A DNA stretch of 64,000 bases from Pseudobutyrivibrio sp. (GTDB lineage Bacteria > Bacillota > Clostridia > Lachnospirales > Lachnospiraceae): positions 43,593 through 107,592 of the forward strand of contig NZ_JAFUSK010000031.1 in assembly GCF_017471675.1 (NCBI RefSeq). Direction: 5' to 3'. The notes below the pieces were generated by a model. The model saw only the letters and a list, made by a program, of their open reading frames with translations. It had not been told where the DNA came from and did no database searches. Below are positions 1 through 9,709 of this stretch, piece by piece. The translations under genes were made by a program, and so were the position numbers. Position 1 is the first letter of the stretch, and every line of letters starts with the position of its first letter.

Positions 1-1
1 T

Positions 2-1744
2 GTCACTCTTGAAAAGGACGGTAGCTGTACTGTAGAGGATAACGGTAGAGGTATTCCAGTTGGCTTACATGCTAAGGGGGTTCCTGCTGCACGTCTTGTT
101 TTTAGTACACTGCACGCTGGAGGTAAGTTTGACGACAGCGTTTACAAGACCAGTGGTGGTCTTCACGGTGTAGGTTCATCTGTTGTTAATGCACTTAGCA
201 CATATATGACAGTTGATATTTCACGTGAAGGATATGTTCATCACGATAGATATGAAAGAGGTGTTCCAGTTGAGAAGCTTGTAGATGGACTTCTTCCTAA
301 GATTTCTAAGACTACGAAGCATGGTACAAAGATTAATTTCTTACCAGATCCAGAAATCTTTGAAAAGACATATTTTAAAGAGGATGATATTAAAAGCCGT
401 CTTCATGAGACAGCTTATCTTAATCCGGGGCTTACAATTCACTATGCAGATTTAAGAGGGGAAGAGCCAGATTATGCCACTTTCCACGAGCCAGATGGAA
501 TAAAGGGCTTTGTTAAGGAAATTAACAAGACAGCAGAGGCTCTTCATGATGTTATTTATTTTAAGGGAAGTGCTGATGGTATTGAGCTTGAGGTTGCATT
601 CCAGTATTGCAACGAATTTAAGGAGAATATCCTAGGCTTCTGTAACAACATTTACAACTCTGAGGGTGGCACACATATCACTGGATTTAAGACAGTTCTT
701 ACTACTGTGATTAATAACTATGCAAGAGAGCTAGGAATCCTTAAGGACAAGGATGCTAACTTTACCGGCGCAGATGTAAGAAACGGCATTACTGCAATTG
801 TTTCAATAAAGCATCCAGACCCTAGATTTGAAGGTCAGACTAAGACTAAGCTTGATAACCCTGATGCATCTAAGGCTACACAAAAGGTTTGTCAGGATGA
901 ATTTACCCTTTACTTCGATAGAAACCTTGAGACACTTAAGGCTATTATTTCCTGTGCAGAAAAGTCTGCCAAGATTCGTAAATCAGAAGAGAAGGCAAAG
1001 ACTAATATGCTTACAAAGCAAAAGTTCTCTTTTGACCAAAATGGTAAGCTTGCCAACTGCGAATCAAGGGATGCCAGCAAGTGCGAAATATTCATCGTAG
1101 AGGGAGATTCCGCTGGTGGCTCTGCCAAGATGGCTAGGAATCGTATGTATCAAGCAATTATGCCAATCCGTGGTAAGATTCTTAACGTAGAAAAGGCTTC
1201 AATGGACAAGGTTCTTGCAAACGCTGAAATCAAGACACTTATTAATGCCTTTGGCTGTGGGTTCTCAGAGGGATATGGCAACGATTTTGATATTACAAAG
1301 CTTCGCTATGACAAGATTGTTATCATGGCCGATGCGGATGTGGATGGTGCTCACATCTGTACATTGCTTTTAACATTCTTCTATAGATTCATGCCTGAGC
1401 TTATTAAGGAAGGACATGTTTATATTGCTATGCCACCTCTTTATAAAGCTATTCCTGCAAAGGGGGAAGAGGAATATCTATATGATGATGTTGCCCTTGA
1501 AAAGTATCGTAAGAAGATGAATGGTAAAACATTTACACTTCAAAGATACAAAGGTCTTGGTGAAATGGATAAGGATCAGCTTTGGGAAACAACCCTTGAT
1601 CCAGAAAGAAGAAAGCTTAAATTAGTTGAAATCGAGGATGCCCTTATGGCATCGGAGGTAACAGAGCTTCTTATGGGTAGTGATGTTGCACCTCGTAAAG
1701 ACTTTATTTATAAGCATGCAAAGGAGGCTGAAATAGATGCCTAG
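2..1744 (+). CDS. parE: Type IIA DNA topoisomerase subunit B (ParE/GyrB-like), 5' end missing
   Basis: This is the ATPase/TOPRIM subunit of a DNA-gating topoisomerase (topoisomerase IV or a second gyrase). The reading frame is already open at base 2, so the first 60-70 residues lie outside the window; 580 residues are visible. Seen in order: Bergerat-fold ATP-site motifs (E-D-N-G-R-G-I-P, then G-G-L-H-G-V-G-S-S), the TOPRIM entry EGDSAGGSA, the metal-binding DADVDGAHI, and the conserved RYKGLGEMD segment. The ATG at 206 is internal and is not the start. The stop overlaps the start of the partner A subunit by 8 bases, so the two are translationally coupled. ParE rather than GyrB is inferred from the pairing with a ParC-length A subunit and from the absence of recF/dnaA neighbours. 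Confidence 0.9.
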   Translation, partial: VTLEKDGSCTVEDNGRGIPVGLHAKGVPAARLVFSTLHAGGKFDDSVYKTSGGLHGVGSSVVNALSTYMTVDISREGYVHHDRYERGVPVEKLVDGLLPKISKTTKHGTKINFLPDPEIFEKTYFKEDDIKSRLHETAYLNPGLTIHYADLRGEEPDYATFHEPDGIKGFVKEINKTAEALHDVIYFKGSADGIELEVAFQYCNEFKENILGFCNNIYNSEGGTHITGFKTVLTTVINNYARELGILKDKDANFTGADVRNGITAIVSIKHPDPRFEGQTKTKLDNPDASKATQKVCQDEFTLYFDRNLETLKAIISCAEKSAKIRKSEEKAKTNMLTKQKFSFDQNGKLANCESRDASKCEIFIVEGDSAGGSAKMARNRMYQAIMPIRGKILNVEKASMDKVLANAEIKTLINAFGCGFSEGYGNDFDITKLRYDKIVIMADADVDGAHICTLLLTFFYRFMPELIKEGHVYIAMPPLYKAIPAKGEEEYLYDDVALEKYRKKMNGKTFTLQRYKGLGEMDKDQLWETTLDPERRKLKLVEIEDALMASEVTELLMGSDVAPRKDFIYKHAKEAEIDA

Positions 1745-3977
1745 TGAAATTATAAGAACAGAATATTCTGAGATAATGCAGAAATCCTTCATAGATTATT
1801 CTATGTCAGTTATCCTTGCTCGTGCAGTACCTGATGTTAGAGATGGTCTTAAGCCGGTACAGCGTCGTACACTTTACGATATGTATGAGTTAAAGGTTGA
1901 TTATAATAAGCCATACAAGAAGAGTGCTCGTATCGTGGGTGATACCATGGGTAAATATCATCCACATGGTGATAGCTCTATTTACGAAGCACTTGTAGTT
2001 ATGAGCCAGGATTTTAAGAAGAGCCTTCCTCTTGTGGATGGTCATGGTAACTTTGGTTCAATCGAAGGTGATGGAGCCGCTGCTATGCGTTACACCGAGG
2101 CTCGTCTTGCAAAGGTGGCCCAGGAGGTTTACCTTGGAGACCTTGATAAGAATGTTGTTGATTTCGTCCCAAACTATGACGAAACAGAAAAGGAGCCAGA
2201 AGTACTTCCTGTTCGTGTTCCAAATATCTTAATTAACGGATCTGATGGTATTGCTGTAGGTATGGTTACATCTATCCCTCAGCACAACTTTGGAGAGGTT
2301 ATTGATGGCGTTATAGCCTACATGAAGGATCCTGATATTAACACAGCTCAGATGCTTAAGATTATCCCTGGTCCTGATTTTCCAACTGGAGGAATCATTA
2401 CAAATAAGGATGATTTACAGGAGATTTATTCTACTGGCGTTGGTAAAATCAAAATTCGTGGTAAGGCAGAAATTGAAAAGATTAAAGGTGGTAAGGAGCA
2501 GATTGTTATTACAGAGATTCCTTACACTATGATAGGTGCTAATATCGGTAAGTTCTTAAATGACGTTTACTCACTTGTTGAGACAAAGAAGACAAACGAT
2601 ATTACAGATATTTCCAACCAGTCATCTAAGGATGGTATGCGTATTATCATCGAGCTTAGAAAGGGTGCTGATGCCCAGAATGTACTTAATCTTTTATATA
2701 AAAAGACAAGATTAGAGGATACCTTTGGTGTCAACATGCTTGCTGTTGCTGATGGTAAACCAGAGACACTTGGCATTGTTCCAATCATTAGACATCACGT
2801 TAATTTCCAGTACGAGCTTTGCACTAGAAAGTACACACATCTTCTTGGCAAGGAGCGTGAAAAGAAGGAGATTCAGGAAGGCTTAATTAAGGCTTGTGAT
2901 GTTATTGACTTGATTATCGAAATCCTACGTGGTTCTAAGGATGTTAAGCAGGCTAAGGCTTGCCTTGTTGATGGTATCACAGAGGGAATCAAATTTAAAT
3001 CAGAGCAGTCTAGAAAGGATGCTGCACTTCTTAAATTTACAGAGCGTCAGGCACAGGCAATCCTTGATATGCGTCTTCACAGATTAATCGGCCTAGAGAT
3101 TGAAGCTCTTAGAGGTGATTATGCTGAAACAATGCAGCGTATTTCTAATTATACTAAGATACTTGAAAGCCGAGCTGAAATGGCAAAGGTTATTATCAAG
3201 GATCTTCAGGCAATCAAAAAGGAATATGCCACAGAAAGACGTACTGTTATTGATAATGTGGAAGAGGCTGTGGTTGAAGAAAAGCCTATTGAGGTTATTG
3301 ATGTAGCAGTTCTCATTGATAGATTTGCTTACGCAAGGGTTGTGGATATGCCTACCTTCGAGCGTAACAAAGAGGCTGCAGAGGCAGAATCCAAGAAGAT
3401 TGTACTATGTAAAAATACTGATAAGCTGTGCCTGTTTACCGGAAGCGGTGACATGCATACAATTAAGGTTCTTAGCCTTCCATTTGGTAAATTTAGAGAT
3501 AAGGGACAGCCTATTGATACGGCAGAAAAGGGCTCAAAGCTTGACCTTACAAAGGAAAATCTGATTTTTGCCGATTCAATGGAACATATTATTAGTAAAA
3601 AGCTTTTATTTGGAACTAAGACAGCCATGATTAAGGTGGTAGATGGTACTGAGTTTGATGTTTCACGAAAGCTTATTGCTGCAACTAAGCTTGCTGACAA
3701 GGATGAAGTAATCTGCGTTAAGGTACTTAATCCAGGAAGCTCTGTAGTTATGCAATCTAAGAAGGATATGTTCCTTAGAATAGAAGGAGACACTATTCCT
3801 GAAAAGAAAAAGACTGCTGTAGGCGTTAGAGGTATGAAGCTTGCCAAGGGTGACGAGCTTACAGACATTTATGTTCTTGCAGATGGTGAGAATATCGACG
3901 TAAAGGTTAAGGACAAAACAGTTTCTATAGGCAGACTTCACGTGGCATCAAGAGATACAAAGGGCGTTAAGAAATGA
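1737..3977 (+). CDS. parC: Type IIA DNA topoisomerase subunit A (ParC-like)
   Basis: This is the DNA-cleaving subunit that pairs with the upstream B subunit to pass one duplex through another. It has 746 residues, close to ParC length and shorter than most GyrA. The catalytic tyrosine is Tyr119 in A-M-R-Y-T-E-A. The quinolone-contact region reads HPHGDSSIYEA, with Ser80 and Glu84, the same residues at the same positions as drug-sensitive E. coli ParC. The C-terminal beta-pinwheel region lacks a recognisable GyrA box (QRRGGKG type), which favours decatenation over supercoiling; that functional call is inference. It overlaps the next gene by 4 bases (ATGA). Confidence 0.9.
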   Translation: MPSEIIRTEYSEIMQKSFIDYSMSVILARAVPDVRDGLKPVQRRTLYDMYELKVDYNKPYKKSARIVGDTMGKYHPHGDSSIYEALVVMSQDFKKSLPLVDGHGNFGSIEGDGAAAMRYTEARLAKVAQEVYLGDLDKNVVDFVPNYDETEKEPEVLPVRVPNILINGSDGIAVGMVTSIPQHNFGEVIDGVIAYMKDPDINTAQMLKIIPGPDFPTGGIITNKDDLQEIYSTGVGKIKIRGKAEIEKIKGGKEQIVITEIPYTMIGANIGKFLNDVYSLVETKKTNDITDISNQSSKDGMRIIIELRKGADAQNVLNLLYKKTRLEDTFGVNMLAVADGKPETLGIVPIIRHHVNFQYELCTRKYTHLLGKEREKKEIQEGLIKACDVIDLIIEILRGSKDVKQAKACLVDGITEGIKFKSEQSRKDAALLKFTERQAQAILDMRLHRLIGLEIEALRGDYAETMQRISNYTKILESRAEMAKVIIKDLQAIKKEYATERRTVIDNVEEAVVEEKPIEVIDVAVLIDRFAYARVVDMPTFERNKEAAEAESKKIVLCKNTDKLCLFTGSGDMHTIKVLSLPFGKFRDKGQPIDTAEKGSKLDLTKENLIFADSMEHIISKKLLFGTKTAMIKVVDGTEFDVSRKLIAATKLADKDEVICVKVLNPGSSVVMQSKKDMFLRIEGDTIPEKKKTAVGVRGMKLAKGDELTDIYVLADGENIDVKVKDKTVSIGRLHVASRDTKGVKK

Positions 3978-4627
3978 TAAAGAATGTTTATTTTGATTTA
4001 GATGGTACTTTGGTTGATTCAGCTCCTGGAATTATCGAGGGGCTGAAGATTGCACTTACAAAATATGGATATGATATTCCTGATTTTGCAACACTTCGTA
4101 AATGCGTAGGACCTCCGTTTACATATTCATTTCCTAATATTTTGCATATTAGGGATGAAGACTTTCATGATGCTGTTGCAACCTACAGAAAGTTTTATGA
4201 TGATGAAAATGGAATGTTTAATGCAAAAGTTTATGCAGGCATAGAAGAAATCCTTGCAGATTTAGTTAAGCGAGGCTACTGTCTTTTCGTTTGCACTTCT
4301 AAGCCTGAGCCTACTGCAAGAAAGCTGCTTAAAAAGCTTGGGATTGACCATTATTTTACTGATATTTGTGGGGCCACACTTGATGCAAAGATTGATACTA
4401 AGACACAGGTTATTGAGCTTTGCTTTAGGAGGGCACCATGGCACAAGCGTGAGGAGACAGTTCTTGTAGGTGATACTAAATATGATGCCCAAGGTGCAAA
4501 GCAATCTGGAATTGATTGTATAGGCATCACTTGGGGCTTTGGTTCTAGATGGGATTTAGAGGATGCAGGTGCATCTGTTATCTTAGATTATCCAGGCGAG
4601 GTATTAGATTACATTGAAGCAAATTAA
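3974..4627 (+). CDS. HAD-superfamily hydrolase, phosphoglycolate phosphatase-like
   Basis: The product is a 217-residue HAD phosphatase. Motif I is F-D-L-D-G-T-L-V-D-S at residues 7-16, with the nucleophile Asp and the acid/base Asp. Motif II is the Thr/Ser in C-T-S-K-P. A late V-G-D-T-K-Y-D segment supplies the Mg-binding acid of motif IV. The cap is of the small helical (C1) type seen in Gph/PGMB-like enzymes. The substrate cannot be told from sequence; a small phosphate ester is likely. The start overlaps the ParC-like stop (ATGA), so it is probably co-translated, and it overlaps the downstream gene by 14 bases. Confidence 0.85.
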   Translation: MIKNVYFDLDGTLVDSAPGIIEGLKIALTKYGYDIPDFATLRKCVGPPFTYSFPNILHIRDEDFHDAVATYRKFYDDENGMFNAKVYAGIEEILADLVKRGYCLFVCTSKPEPTARKLLKKLGIDHYFTDICGATLDAKIDTKTQVIELCFRRAPWHKREETVLVGDTKYDAQGAKQSGIDCIGITWGFGSRWDLEDAGASVILDYPGEVLDYIEAN

Positions 4628-5255
4628 AACTAATCGTATCATTCAAATATTCTATCCTATACTTGTATATTTTATTGTCTATCAATTGGGCGTGGCCCTT
4701 TTGATAGATATTATAGGTGATAAATACGGGAAGCTTACATGTCTGCTGATAGCAGGCATTGTTTGCATTATACCCATGTATATCATATTTCAATCTGTGC
4801 CAAAGCTTATACCGGATAAAATAACTGATAGGAATCAGATTATAAAGTATGTGCTCTGGGTTATAGGTGTATGCCTTGCTGGGATTGTTTTAAATGTAAT
4901 ACTTACACAGTTTGGTATTGCAGAATCATCAGAAGGCTTTGAAAGAGCACAGAATACTTTATCAGATGGTAGCTTATTAATAAAAATACTATGTAACTGC
5001 CTTGTAATTCCTATACTAGAGGAACTTTTGCTTCGAGGAATTGTAACAGGTCAGCTATATCTTATGTATGGCCTTATTCCATCTGTTTTTATTTCTTCGA
5101 TTTTTTTTGGAATTCTACACAATAATATAGTACAATTTATATATGCTTTAGTAGTGGGGATTTTACTTGGTCTAATGTACGTTAAAACCAAACGTTTATC
5201 TCTTTGTATAATTACCCATTGCCTTATTAATTTTATCGTAATAATTTTTAGCTAG
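4614..5255 (+). CDS. CPBP-family intramembrane metalloprotease
   Basis: This is a 213-residue, strongly hydrophobic protein with about six to seven membrane segments. The CPBP (CaaX protease/bacteriocin-processing, 'Abi') motifs are visible: E-E-L-L-L-R-G (motif 1, glutamate pair plus Arg), F-F-G-I-L-H (motif 2 His) and I-I-T-H-C-L-I-N (motif 3 His/Asn). Family members cleave membrane-embedded peptides, and some confer immunity to or mature bacteriocins. It lies 4 kb from the putative peptide cluster and in another operon, so a link is only speculation. The best start is TTG at 4614, inside the end of the HAD gene; its ribosome binding site is weak (GAGG about 13 bases upstream). Confidence 0.8.
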   Translation: MKQIKTNRIIQIFYPILVYFIVYQLGVALLIDIIGDKYGKLTCLLIAGIVCIIPMYIIFQSVPKLIPDKITDRNQIIKYVLWVIGVCLAGIVLNVILTQFGIAESSEGFERAQNTLSDGSLLIKILCNCLVIPILEELLLRGIVTGQLYLMYGLIPSVFISSIFFGILHNNIVQFIYALVVGILLGLMYVKTKRLSLCIITHCLINFIVIIFS

Positions 5256-5278
5256 AATAAAGCAAATAGGAGGATACT

Positions 5279-6016
5279 ATGGCTCAAAACATACAAGAAA
5301 TCAAAGAATCAAAGGCAGGGCTTGCTGCTAATATCATCGGAGCAATTGCATTTTTGGCACTTGGTATTTGTCTAGTGACACTTGATGTAAGCTTTATAGC
5401 TCGGATTATTTACTCATTTTCTATCCTTGCCATTGGCATTTTGTTTATATGCTTTGGTATGTATTACATGATTAAATACTTCTTTAATCACGAATATGTT
5501 AGGATTACAAGCTATGGATTTACCATGGGTGTTATTCTTGTAATTATTGGCGCTACATTTATTATCAACGCAGGCACTGTTTCTGCATTTATCGATGCAT
5601 TGGTTTGCCTTATAGGTATTGTTTTTGGAGCTGTTATGCTTCAGCAATCTTTCGCACTGTTTCATATACAAAGAGGCTCATGGTTTATAAGCCTTCTTCT
5701 TGGGATAGCAACCATAGCTGCAAGCATTTATATTCTTCTTACTCCATTAAAGATATTTGATGGCGCTATTTTGTCAAGCATTTATCTTATTGTAGTAGGC
5801 GGATTTTCTCTGTTTTCACTGCTTTTAATGGTAATAGGTCTTAATGATCACAAGAAGGATTCAGACAGGATATTTAAGCGTAATATGGAAGAATCACCAA
5901 TTGCTTCTAAGCAAAGGGTGGATGAATCTATTTTTGAGGATGAACCATCTTTTGATGTTAAGGAAGATACAGGCACTCAGCCAAAGGAAGGTAGCGACGA
6001 CTTATTTGAGGAATAG
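5279..6016 (+). CDS. DUF308/HdeD-like multi-pass membrane protein
   Basis: The 245-residue product has six predicted membrane helices in three similar pairs, rich in small residues with G-A-I-A-F-L-A-L-G-I type turns. This resembles the DUF308/HdeD fold. The last 60 residues are hydrophilic and acidic (many Asp/Glu), predicted cytoplasmic. The ATG follows a strong AGGAGG at 5269-5274. Function is unknown; HdeD itself is linked to acid stress in enterobacteria, which should not be transferred here without evidence. It sits between the CPBP protease and an Mbeg1-like hydrolase, with 5 bases to the latter. Confidence 0.65.
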   Translation: MAQNIQEIKESKAGLAANIIGAIAFLALGICLVTLDVSFIARIIYSFSILAIGILFICFGMYYMIKYFFNHEYVRITSYGFTMGVILVIIGATFIINAGTVSAFIDALVCLIGIVFGAVMLQQSFALFHIQRGSWFISLLLGIATIAASIYILLTPLKIFDGAILSSIYLIVVGGFSLFSLLLMVIGLNDHKKDSDRIFKRNMEESPIASKQRVDESIFEDEPSFDVKEDTGTQPKEGSDDLFEE

Positions 6017-6021
6017 TTTGT

Positions 6022-7167
6022 ATGGCTAACATAGTAGATTACTTAAAATGGAGAGGGGATGTTCCTTTTGAAATATCCCCATTTAATGAGGTGGATGCAC
6101 TGGTTCTTTGTGAGCTGGTGTATTCACCTTTTGATGGTTTAGTACCAGGTCCTGGCCATAAAGAAAAGATTTCAATTGAAGATTTATGCGATAAATTTTT
6201 TATGAAATTTACAGAGGATGAACTTTTAAGTAGAGCTGCTCTTACTAGATTAGCTCCTTTTATGTTAAAGGACTTAGCACATTCTAAAAGATTTGGTGGA
6301 ATGAAAATTGCTGGATTTATGAACGAGGTTGATAATGAAAATCAAAGTCAATTTTCTGTCTGCACATTTTATGTTCCTGATGGCACTATATTTGTTGCAT
6401 TTAAAGGTACCGACGATTCCTTGGTAGGGTGGAAGGAAGACTTTAATATGTGTTTTTCACCAGGAACCGGAGGCCAGCTGAAGGCTGTTAATTATTTAAA
6501 TAACAGTCTGGCTAGAACTATGAAGCAAATTAGAATTGGTGGACATTCTAAGGGGGGTAATTTCGCTGTATATGGAAGTGCTTTTTGTAAATCTCATATA
6601 AAAGACAGCATAATTGACATCTATAATTTTGATGGTCCAGGTTTTATTCCTGAGCTTCTCAAAACAAAGGAATATAAACAGATAGTAAAAAGAATTCATA
6701 AATTTATACCTGAGGAATCCATTATAGGGCTTCTTATGTATACAAAATCAAAGACAATGGTTGTGGCAAGTAGCGCAAAGGGCATCAATCAACATGACCC
6801 AATGTCATGGCAAGTAGGTAGGACTTGTTTTGAATATAAGGACAAGGTTGCAGCCTCATCGGAAGTGATTGATGAAATTATTACAAAATGGTCCCTGCAA
6901 TTTGATTATGAAACAAGAGCTGCGTTTGTGGATGTATTTTTTGCCTCTTTACAATCATCAGGTGCAACCAAAATGTCTGAAATTACTTCTAGTAAGGTAA
7001 GGTCAGTGGCTTCCCTTACAAAAGAGATTCAATCCCTTGACCCTGAAAATCAGGCGTTGGTTATTGATGTTTTTGTAAAACTGCTTACTTCTGGCGGTGA
7101 TAGTCTTAAGAATACACTGCTTTCTAAGCTATCGAAAATTCCAATAATGAGAAAAAAAGAGAAATAA
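6022..7167 (+). CDS. Mbeg1-like (DUF2974) alpha/beta-hydrolase-fold protein
   Basis: The product has 381 residues. The N-terminal part (L-C-E-L-V-Y, then F-K-G-T-D-D) and the nucleophile elbow G-G-H-S-K-G-G-N (about residues 173-180, Ser the presumed nucleophile) are typical of DUF2974/Mbeg1-like proteins, which have a lipase-like fold and mostly unknown substrates. No signal peptide is seen, so it is probably cytoplasmic. The C-terminal 100 residues are helical, Ser/Lys-rich and not assigned. The start is 5 bases after the DUF308-like gene. A long hairpin and the groESL promoter follow. Confidence 0.75.
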   Translation: MANIVDYLKWRGDVPFEISPFNEVDALVLCELVYSPFDGLVPGPGHKEKISIEDLCDKFFMKFTEDELLSRAALTRLAPFMLKDLAHSKRFGGMKIAGFMNEVDNENQSQFSVCTFYVPDGTIFVAFKGTDDSLVGWKEDFNMCFSPGTGGQLKAVNYLNNSLARTMKQIRIGGHSKGGNFAVYGSAFCKSHIKDSIIDIYNFDGPGFIPELLKTKEYKQIVKRIHKFIPEESIIGLLMYTKSKTMVVASSAKGINQHDPMSWQVGRTCFEYKDKVAASSEVIDEIITKWSLQFDYETRAAFVDVFFASLQSSGATKMSEITSSKVRSVASLTKEIQSLDPENQALVIDVFVKLLTSGGDSLKNTLLSKLSKIPIMRKKEK

Positions 7168-7187
7168 AGAGAAAACGAGAGTATTTG

Positions 7188-7248
7188 ATAGGATTCTATA
7201 GAAATAGCTGCAAGATTTTTACTTGCAACTATTCCCGTAGAATCCTAT
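7188..7248. repeat. Long imperfect inverted repeat overlapping the groESL promoter
   Basis: The outer arms 7188-7198 and 7238-7248 are perfect 11-base complements. The inner arms continue (7202-7214 with 7222-7235, two mismatches) to a loop of about 7 bases. No T-run follows, so it is not a standard terminator. The right half contains the -35 and the start of the -10 of the groES promoter. Confidence 0.75.
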
Positions 7249-7251
7249 TAT
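7223..7251 (+). promoter_or_regulatory. sigma-A promoter of groES-groEL
   Basis: The -35 is TTGCAA (7223-7228), followed by a 17-base spacer and the -10 TATTAT (7246-7251). The predicted start near 7258 puts CIRCE at the very 5' end of the transcript, the usual layout for HrcA-controlled operons. Confidence 0.8.
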
Positions 7252-7262
7252 ACATCATGTAG

Positions 7263-7289
7263 TTAGCACTCGATGATAACGAGTGCTAA
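7263..7289. promoter_or_regulatory. CIRCE operator (HrcA binding site)
   Basis: TTAGCACTC, 9 bases, GAGTGCTAA: a perfect match to the CIRCE consensus. HrcA is expected to repress groESL here and release it on heat shock. hrcA itself is not in this window. Confidence 0.97.
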
Positions 7290-7329
7290 TAAATAAAATT
7301 GATAATATAATTATAGGAGGTAATATAAA

Positions 7330-7614
7330 ATGAAATTAGTTCCATTATCTGACAGAGTTGTTTTAAAGCAATGCGAAGCAGAGGAGACTACAAAGTCTGG
7401 TATTATTCTTGCATCAGCTGCTCAGGAAAAGCCACAGGAGGCACTTGTAGTTGCAGTTGGTCCAGGTGGGGTTGTTGATGGTAAAGAAATTACTATGCAG
7501 GTTAAAGAAGGACAGAAGGTTATTTATTCTAAATACGCTGGTACAGAGGTTAAGCTTGAGGGCGAGGAATATATCATCGTTCGCCAGAATGATATCTTGG
7601 CAGTTGTAGAATAA
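7330..7614 (+). CDS. groES: Co-chaperonin GroES
   Basis: This is the 10-kDa lid of the GroEL folding chamber. The 94-residue length is normal. Seen: L-S-D-R-V-V-L-K near the N-terminus, a mobile-loop region T-K-S-G-I-I-L (residues about 22-28) that docks on GroEL, and the C-terminal I-V-R-Q-N-D-I-L-A-V. A strong AGGAGGT precedes the ATG. It is the first gene of the CIRCE-controlled operon, with groEL 59 bases downstream. Confidence 0.97.
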   Translation: MKLVPLSDRVVLKQCEAEETTKSGIILASAAQEKPQEALVVAVGPGGVVDGKEITMQVKEGQKVIYSKYAGTEVKLEGEEYIIVRQNDILAVVE

Positions 7615-7667
7615 AATATTGTTTTCGCTTACAACATTTAACCCTAAAATTTATAGAAGAGAGGTAG

Positions 7668-9308
<1,641 letters not shown>

Positions 9309-9333
9309 AATAGAGGATAAGGTGAATATATTA

Positions 9334-9372
9334 AATACTTTCACTGAATGTTCAGTGGAAGTATTTTTTTTT
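9334..9372 (+). terminator. Rho-independent terminator of groESL
   Basis: A 15-base stem (9334-9348 with 9351-9365, one G-U pair) is followed by a run of nine T, 9364-9372. It cleanly separates the heat-shock operon from the peptide cluster. Confidence 0.9.
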
Positions 9373-9465
9373 AGAAATATTATTCATCTAAAACAATAAA
9401 TTTAGTAATTAAAAATTTGCGTTAAAAATTTTTATCAAATATATGAGAAATTAATTAAAAAAATA

Positions 9466-9494
9466 TTGCGCTTAGTGAGGGAAATGTGTAAAAT
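9466..9494 (+). promoter_or_regulatory. Predicted sigma-A promoter of the peptide cluster
   Basis: The -35 is TTGCGC (9466-9471), the spacer is 17 bases and the -10 is TAAAAT (9489-9494). It lies in a very AT-rich stretch between the groEL terminator and the small peptide gene; no operator was recognised. Confidence 0.65.
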
Positions 9495-9519
9495 TACTCA
9501 ACAAAGGAGGTGAAGTGAA

Positions 9520-9645
9520 ATGAAAAAGGAATACAAAAAACCAGAAATGCATTGCATTTTATCTTGGGGTCGTCATGGTTTAATTGTTTCACAACATGAA
9601 TGTGAAAATAGTGATGCCGTAAAGAACCAAGAGAAGGCAGCTTAG
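9520..9645 (+). CDS. Putative RiPP precursor peptide (41 aa)
   Basis: This is a short reading frame found by reading the DNA. It has an excellent AAAGGAGGTG ribosome binding site (9503-9512), ATG at 9520 and stop TAG at 9643-9645. The peptide has a Lys-rich N-terminus with Y5-K-K-P8-E-M10, then a hydrophobic/aromatic stretch (C12, W16-G-R-H19-G-L-I-V), a second Cys (C28) and an acidic/polar tail ending K-A-A. The YxxP element resembles leader motifs bound by PqqD-like recognition domains in other RiPP families, and exactly such a domain is encoded 1.2 kb downstream. Cys12, Cys28, Trp16 and the His residues are candidate modification sites. No Gly-Gly cleavage site is present. That this is a precursor is inference from size, RBS and neighbours; I do not recognise the family. 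Confidence 0.65.
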   Translation: MKKEYKKPEMHCILSWGRHGLIVSQHECENSDAVKNQEKAA

Positions 9646-9663
9646 CTGTACTAATTTTTTACT

Positions 9664-9686
9664 TAGCGCGAATTTAATTCGCGCTA
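9664..9686 (+). promoter_or_regulatory. Perfect hairpin between peptide gene and radical SAM gene
   Basis: Two 11-base arms (9664-9674 and 9676-9686) are perfect complements around one central T, followed only by TATTTGT. It is too weak in T to be a full terminator. It may partly attenuate transcription or protect the short upstream mRNA, so that peptide is made in excess over enzymes, as in many peptide operons. Confidence 0.6.
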
Positions 9687-9709
9687 TATTTGTGCTGGAG
9701 GATATGTAT

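Noticed and set aside
3329-3868. A 179-residue open frame on the - strand within the ParC-like gene
   Set aside because: It lies fully antisense to a well-conserved gene, has low-complexity Ser/Leu-rich translation and no ribosome binding site.
4614-5255. CPBP protease as the immunity or processing protein of the peptide cluster
   Set aside because: It lies 4 kb away in another operon, with the complete groESL operon and its terminator between; kept only as a remote possibility.
9520-9645. Lasso-peptide interpretation of the YxxP leader
   Set aside because: No leader protease (B2) or asparagine-synthetase-like cyclase is encoded; the partner is a radical SAM enzyme.
9692-9709. GTG start for the radical SAM gene at 9692, or ATG at 9704
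   Set aside because: The ribosome binding site GGAGG at 9697-9701 lies after 9692 and only 2 bases before 9704; ATG 9710 has normal spacing.
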